Source of the DNA: Euborellia annulipes
Lineage: Eukaryota > Arthropoda > Insecta > Dermaptera > Anisolabididae
Assembly: GCA_023213315.1 (NCBI GenBank)
Contig: JAKCPI010011712.1
Location: 310,001-374,000, forward strand
Direction: 5' to 3'
DNA length: 64,000 bases
In this document: positions 58,528 through 64,000 of the stretch, piece by piece
How the letters are laid out: each line of letters begins with the position of its first letter
How positions within the stretch are numbered: position 1 is the stretch's first letter
The notes under the pieces: model-generated
Databases searched by the model: none
Seen by the model: the letters and a program-made list of their open reading frames with translations, nothing else
Told to the model about the DNA's origin: nothing
Made by a program: the position numbers and the translations under genes

Positions 58528-58690
58528 ACTAGTCGCAAAGCCTGCCTTCTGCGGGCTTTCCGCCTAACCAGGAAGCTGGGTATATGTGTACTTAATTTCA
58601 AATAGATTCAGTGAAAATTGTGGATTTCTATAGAACATATATATACATACGTTTTTCCCATTTCATTTATATATATATATATATAGATAG
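58528..58690 (+). repeat. Dispersed repeat R4, truncated copy
   Basis: ACTAGTCGCAAAGCCTGCC, GCGGGCTTTCCGCCTAACC, AGGAAGCTGGG, then TTAATTTCAAATAGATTCA, GTGGATTTCTATAGAACATA and a (TA)n end. Internal deletion compared with the copies at 62117 and 62547. Confidence 0.7.
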
Positions 58691-59960
58691 ATTATATGGT
58701 TTATTAATTTAAAAAAATTTATTTACATCCTTCCTCTAGAATAAGACCAGACACTGAGACCAATTCTCTTTGATTTTTGTTTTAAAATTCTCTTGAAGCC
58801 ACCTGAATCCAACCCAATCGGTCTAAAGACAATACAGTTCAACTCTTAATACCAAAATCACGAGGCCAGCTAAGTTTTAGACTTTTAAGAAAGATAAATA
58901 TAATTAGCAATTTTCTTCTGCAGAGAAGTCCACACTTTACACGAAATTAACTCTCAGAATAACAAGTGACTCTTTTGGTAAAATGTAATTATATATAGGG
59001 TACTTAAATAAAAATTTTCTGATTGAAAAGAAAAAAAAAATTATAAAATCATTGAAAGTGTACCAAATGAGAACAATTTCAGCCTCTGTTGATGTGGATT
59101 TAATTAGTGAATAATTAATTGTTGAAATGTATGGCAAATACCCCCATTCCACAAGAAGACAAAATTCTATATGCCGAGTTGATTTGAATACATTAAAATT
59201 CAAACTATTATAAATTTGTTTATTTGCACAGGCGGCTCTGGGGCCGTAATGGTTTCGCTATATTTAATCGAATAGTTAGATCAGGTTTGATTACTTTTAG
59301 CGAATTTTCTGATTTATGTTTAGAATAGAAATCGGGGTTAGTTGTTGGAAAAGTAGTTAAAATTAACAGAGAATTTATTGTTGGGCCTGTTTTTCTTACA
59401 ATTATGCGAGGGGACTTCTAATTAACCCTTAATCCAAATGGGATCGTCATGGAACTCATAAAAACTGCATCAGTTTTTTTCCGGATCGTAAAATCAGACT
59501 CCAATATTTAATAATTTATTAGAAAAGGACGCAAATGAAATTTAAATTTGATAAAAGAATTTTCCATGTTTATGGAAAAAACGAGAGAGTTTGAGCCAAA
59601 AATTATTAAAGAAGAAAAATGGGGAAGAAAGTTAATTCTCGCGTTGGCCAGAACAATCTTGAAGCCCCCGAGATAAGAACTAATAGGCGTTTAAGATTAA
59701 AGGTAATTAATAGCAAAATGCGAAAACGAAATTTGCTTAAAAAAAGCTATATTTGCATTTTGATTTTGTGTGCTTATCTACTAAGAACAATTTTTTGTTT
59801 GAACAGGAGAAAAACAACTTGACAGGAGGGAAAACCTGATTAATTGTGAAATGTGAGCGAGACAATCAATTACAATGGCACAAAAAGCCTGAAGAAAGCT
59901 AGAGCCAGGGCCGAAACGTGTCTCGCTTGGGCTCAGGCCACCGCTTGTTTTTATATATAA
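58691..59960. other. Intergenic DNA with a balanced island and a core fragment
   Basis: 59220-59480 is balanced and looks single-copy (GGCGGCTCTGGGGCCG, TCTAATTAACCCTTAATCC, TAATCC-type homeodomain words). 59889-59920 holds a solitary CTGAAGA with CCGAAACGTG. A 67-codon frame at 59619-59822 has no recognised domain. Confidence 0.4.
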
Positions 59961-60838
59961 AAAATCTGGTGTGACTTAGCGCACAGCACACAACTTTCTC
60001 TTACTTTCGGTAATCGAAAATGGCGCACTGTACAGTCGAAGATGTCGAGATATATTAATATTTAGTTTCCCATAGCAACTTAGTTCCAATCTTGACCACT
60101 TGCTTTTTCAATTATATTGTAAATGTTGACTACTTGAAATAAACTATAGTTTTTTTTTTTTTTTTTTTTCAAAGTTTTAATATCAATTTTAGATTTTTAT
60201 AATAGAGAATCCTAAATAAATACAATCTTTCACAAGAATTGGAAAATTTTTTTAAAATGATTAAAATGTTCCAAAGGGGACCCCCTTTTGAATCGAAATT
60301 AACATGTAAATCCCCATAGGGATTTAACATTGGCTCTATGGAAGAAAGAGCCGAAAATTGAATTTGAAAATTCATCAGTAAAGTGTACTTCAAACAATTT
60401 TCACAAAACATTTACTAATATACTTTTTAAAGAGCATCTAAAAAATAGTTGAATTATGAATTTTAATTAAAATCGATGAAGCCAATTTTGAGAAAATTGA
60501 AAAACACTGAAAAAGTACTTCAGTATTAGTTCTTTTTGGTCGATTTTGTGCAAAAGCTTATTTTATCTGTCCGGGAGGGTGCCTAAGTTAAATATAAAAT
60601 TTCAACCTCGTAGCTCATCAATAATCATGTAGAAACAGCCAGAGAAAACTTTACTTTTGTAATTCTATAGCTGGTAGCTCATTTCCTTCAATCTTAAAAT
60701 CCATACCACAGACACACAGACCAATTTGCGGAATCCACTTTTTTGGCCTAAGGGGACCTCAAAACATGTATTTCCATCGAATTTTTGACTTGATCGCAAT
60801 ACTCTCTCTTTGTATACATTTAGGTAAGAGAAAGTAAA
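59961..60838 (+). mobile_element. Element H copy 17 (long form)
   Basis: TCTGGTGTGACTTAGCGCAC hairpin with a damaged right arm (AAAATGGCGCACTGTAC), the long-form block (AAATAAACTATAG, CCCCTTTTGAATCG, CATTGGCTCTATGG), the core, a collapsed CA tract (CAGACACACAGACC), and the end TTTAGGTAAGAGAAAGTAA. Similar to copy 1. Confidence 0.88.
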
Positions 60839-61466
60839 AATGTCTTTAATAATACTTATTTATCAAATTTAAATAGAGCTTATCAAGTAAAATCTTCCCA
60901 ATTCTACTTTTGCATGACTCCTCTAAAAAAAAATTGTCTGTTGATACTTTTTGTTGTTTCACTCCCAGAAAACAACAAGTAATTGTATTTGTTTAACAAT
61001 TAATATAAGTAATTACGTAACTAAATTATCCTTATTATCTAATATTTCTTTAGAAAGAAAAAAAAAGTTGAGAAACGCTGTCTGTGCAGACGATAGGTAA
61101 TTAATTACTGACAGATAAAAGCATGAAGAGGATCAAAACAGCTGTAAGAGAACTTTGTGCCTTGACCTGATTTACTTTGGGATTTCTATAAAAAATATTC
61201 ACTCACGTAACTAATAACATATTTTTTTTTTAATTTTATCTAAAATTTTTATCAATGTCTCAATACACACTAATTATGATTTATTTTTAAGAATATTAAA
61301 TAAATAACTCACTTATTTATTAGAAAATTTTATTTTTTCAATTCACAGGTAATCACTGCTTAAGAAATTTAAATAGAAACAAATTTATATGAATTATAGA
61401 GTATGTACACTAGGTAGGCCAAGTAGGATAGAAATTTCTATTAGAAACAAATTAAAAATCAAAATG
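60839..61466. other. AT-rich intergenic DNA
   Basis: No gene or repeat recognised. Confidence 0.5.
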
Positions 61467-61688
61467 TAAAAAAACTGGTGTGACTGGTCGCACAGCACAC
61501 ACCTTCGGTAATCGAAAGTTGTGTTCTGTGCTTGTCACACCACATTTTTTGTGTCGGCATGGATTTAGGGGATCTCAAAACGTGTATATCCATCAAAATC
61601 TTGACATCAAATTTTTGACATGAATCCAATACTTTCTATATATATATATATATATATTAACATATAAAGAGGTAAGAGAAAGTAAAAA
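61467..61688 (+). mobile_element. Element H copy 18, internal deletion
   Basis: The hairpin (ACTGGTGTGACTGGTCGCAC to TTGTCACACCACATTTTTT) is joined after GTGTCGGCATGGATTTAG directly to the 3' block (GGGGATCTCAAAACGTGTAT). It ends with a (TA)n-expanded hairpin and GGTAAGAGAAAGTAAAAATG. Both termini without the core: a minimal derivative. Confidence 0.88.
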
Positions 61689-62116
61689 TGTATCACAATA
61701 TTTATTTTTATTTTAATGTTTTTGACGAGATTTATTAATTAGAGTATTTGAAAGATTTTGCCCGCAACTAATATACTATAACTAATATACTTTGTGTTGG
61801 TTGCATAGCTTAAGGGGACTCGCTCTTTGCTCTCTTTACACCTTAGGGCAGCGGTTTCCAGCGCTGTTTTGAGCTTCGTAAATGCCAGAAAGTTAATGAT
61901 AGGTCAATCAGAATAAAAAAAAAATATTTCATTAAAGATTTCTTTAAATTTTAGATTCGATTTTAACGATTTTGTTGAGTTCAACCCCTCTTTAATCTCC
62001 TGGGCAGTGTCACGATGGTAGAGAACTGGATTCTTGATCTACGAGTCAGTCAAAATAATTATAAATATTTTTAAAAATTGAACACATTACACAGCAGCAA
62101 ATTAACTTTATATATT
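61689..62116. other. Intergenic DNA with a possible SINE scrap
   Basis: GATGGTAGAGAACTGGATTC (62013-62032) is A-box-like, but no good B box was seen. AT-rich otherwise. Confidence 0.4.
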
Positions 62117-62546
62117 ACTAGCCGCAACGTCCGCCTTCGGCGTGTTTTCCATCTAGCCAGGGTGCTGCAGCAGCGGGCAGGATTTTCGCCAATTTTGGGT
62201 ATTTCTTGTTGCATTGCAAGTGTTAAGATGTTAAGAAAGGACCTTGAGTTAATGTAGTGTAGTGGGCATAGCAGGATTTATTTATGACTGCCCAAAGGGT
62301 CTGCCTAGAGGTGACCACAAATCATAAAGCTGCCAAAAGGAAAAAATAGATTTGTTTTCAAATATTGAAATGTGATTATAATTAAATTCCCAAAACCATT
62401 TAAGAGATTCAAATTAATACTACGTTAGCCGCACCCCCCCCCCCCTTTCAAATACTATATTTGTACTTAATTTCAAATAGATTCATTGAAAACTATGGAT
62501 TTCTATAGAACATATATACATTTGTCCATTTCATTTTCATATATAT
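62117..62546 (+). repeat. Dispersed repeat R4, copy 2
   Basis: ACTAGCCGCAACGTCCGCC, TTCGGCGTGTTTTCC, ATTTTGGGTATTTCTTGTTG, CATTGCAAGTGTTAAGATGT, ATTTATGACTGCC, then TTTCAAATAGATTCATTGAA and a (TA)-rich end. It directly abuts the third copy. Confidence 0.72.
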
Positions 62547-63040
62547 ACTAGTCACAAAGCCCGCCTACGGGGGTCTTTCCGCCTAACCAGGGAGCTGCGC
62601 CCCCTGGACCCTATTGCTCGCCTCCGGCGAGTAATTGCCCGCATCTGCCGGGCAAGTTTATTGCCAATTTGGGATATTTCTTGTTGCAATGCAAGTGTTA
62701 AGATGTTGAGGAAGAATCTTGAATTCAAGCGAGATGACGGACTGGGCACAGCACAGGGTCTATTTATGACTGTTTAAAGGGTCAGTCGTATGCGTGATCC
62801 CTTCTTTTTTCAACTGCTGCTTAGCTGCTCCAACTGCTCCATGTCATATACTTGAAAAGCTGACTCACAGAGCGACTACCTGCCTCTCTAATTTCCAAGT
62901 CAAACTTGTCTATTTTGTGTTCCCTTATTGAAGAAATTTGATTATAATTAATTTTCCAAAATATTTAAGAGATTTAAATTATTACTACTTTACTCCTTTT
63001 CCCATTTACTATATGTGTACTTAATTTCATTGATAATTGT
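62547..63040 (+). repeat. Dispersed repeat R4, copy 3
   Basis: ACTAGTCACAAAGCCCGCC, GGGGGTCTTTCCGCCTAACC, AGGGAGCTGCGCCCCCTGG, GCCTCCGGCGAG, CTGCCGGGCAAG, TTTGGGATATTTCTTGTTG. Contains several short GC hairpins in its first 110 bp. Tandem with copy 2; family identity unknown. Confidence 0.72.
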
Positions 63041-63217
63041 GGAAAGTTAGAAAGTTAGAAGATATATGAATAGGAGATCTAATATTTTATGTTTAAAATA
63101 AAATACTTAAAATTAAAATTAAGTAAGACTAAGAGCTAATTAAATAGAAATTTACAGTACAGGTTAATACTTCCCCACATTATTATAATTATTAAACCAT
63201 CAGGTCAGATTTCTTGT
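63041..63217. other. AT-rich spacer
   Basis: Nothing recognised. Confidence 0.5.
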
Positions 63218-63225
63218 CTTTCTAG

Positions 63226-63536
63226 TAGGGTCCGACCGAAACAAGATTTTCAGCCGAAACCGAAACCGAAACTTGTATTTTAACTTTTTTTTTTGAAATT
63301 TTTTCCGCCCTGCGGAAAATTCTTTTTAAATCATTTTACCTTTTTTTAGAGAGACTAAATTTTTTCCGCTCCTTTTGCAAATCATTTGACCTTTTTTTTT
63401 GCATGGAGTCTCATCCCATCTTTTCAGACTCAGGTTTCGGCCGGCCGAAAGTTTCGGCTACTTTTGGCCGAAACCAGGATTATTGGCCGAAACTGGCCGA
63501 AACCGTAACCGAAACCGAATATTCGGTCGGTTCCTA
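63226..63536. mobile_element. hAT-type MITE (TAGGGTCCGACCGA ends)
   Basis: Perfect 8-bp duplication CTTTCTAG (63218-63225 and 63537-63544). Termini TAGGGTCCGACCGA and TCGGTCGGTTCCTA. Subterminal repeats of GCCGAAACCG/CGGCCGAAA type occur near both ends, as in many hAT elements. 311 bp; overlapping frames there are not genes. Confidence 0.93.
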
Positions 63537-63544
63537 CTTTCTAG

Positions 63545-64000
63545 TTACACTTTATGCTCCCGAAACGTGGATCTTGAAGAAGTACTCTCAACAAATTGAT
63601 CCCTTCTCAATAAGGATGCTAGATTATTAATTGCCTCCCCATTTCGAAAATGAAACGAGAAAAGCATGATATTTAAATTAAGGAATTTGTAATCGCTTTC
63701 ACCAGGTGAGAGCCCGTTTATATATTTAGTTATATTATTATTTGTTTTAAGTGATTTATATAATTAATATAATGGCTTATTTTGTAGTATAAGAAATTAT
63801 AAGTTTAAAAAATAACTTGAGCTCGCATAACGCGTTCTTTATTCTTATAAACACGAATGGGGTGATCTTTATAATATAATAAAAAAGTTCTTTGTGAGAA
63901 AAATTGATTTTGGAGGCGAATATTCCCCGACCTAGGATTCGGAATGGAACGTTTGGCTTGACTCAATCTTTTTTTTTTTTGAAAAAACATTTTATGTTTA
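63545..64000. other. Window end, nothing recognised
   Basis: AT-rich; 63900-63960 is slightly balanced. The short minus-strand frame at 63805-63990 has no recognised domain. Confidence 0.45.

Overview
The window looks like a stretch of AT-rich animal nuclear DNA, roughly 30% GC by eye. It is packed with decayed and nested repeats and has no protein-coding gene I can recognise. The longest open frames are (CA)n/(TG)n read-through or short anonymous frames of the size expected by chance in AT-rich DNA. Many small DNA transposons, tRNA-headed SINEs, a LINE 3' fragment and long microsatellites suggest an invertebrate, possibly an arthropod. The species cannot be fixed from the sequence.

The dominant component is one dispersed family, here called element H. 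It has at least 18 full or partial copies and covers about a sixth of the window. One end is a 70-100 bp hairpin opening TCTGGTGTGAC, and the other end is a TA-rich hairpin closing GGTAAGAGAAAGTA. Inside are an internal (CA/TG)n tract and a conserved core. Both hairpins carry the same motif, GGTAAGAGAAAGT. The layout resembles Helentron-associated elements (DINE/HINE type), but this is an inference. Three copies lie together at 44138-47224, two of them as a young 2.4 kb inverted pair. One of these holds about 97 uninterrupted TG units.

Other mobile DNA with visible hallmarks: four hAT-type elements with perfect 8-bp target duplications (19831-20386, 31816-32073, 49425-50067, 63226-63536); three PIF/Harbinger-type elements with TTA or TAA duplications (5333-5840, 15534-16356, 53646-54699); TA-flanked MITEs (11741-12701, 29168-29416, 41791-42041, 51569-51825); an element 'X' (15716-16152, 18588-19316); tRNA-headed SINEs; and a 5'-truncated LINE (14397-14640). 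Nesting is common and gives relative ages: two MITEs and a SINE sit inside H copies, X sits inside a Harbinger element, and the LINE sits inside an inverted-repeat element.

A second theme is a set of inverted-repeat or solitary elements with different flanks that share one short architecture: CTGAWGA, one extra base, a 3-6 bp hairpin, then GAAA. It recurs about a dozen times and resembles, without matching exactly, a hammerhead ribozyme core such as is known from Penelope-like elements.

Between the repeats are stretches of more balanced composition that look single-copy. Several carry clusters of transcription-factor-like words (near 23.1-23.4, 25.3-25.9, 32.6-33.0, 35.5-35.6 and 59.2-59.5 kb). 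They are the best candidates for regulatory or exonic DNA, but nothing here proves function.
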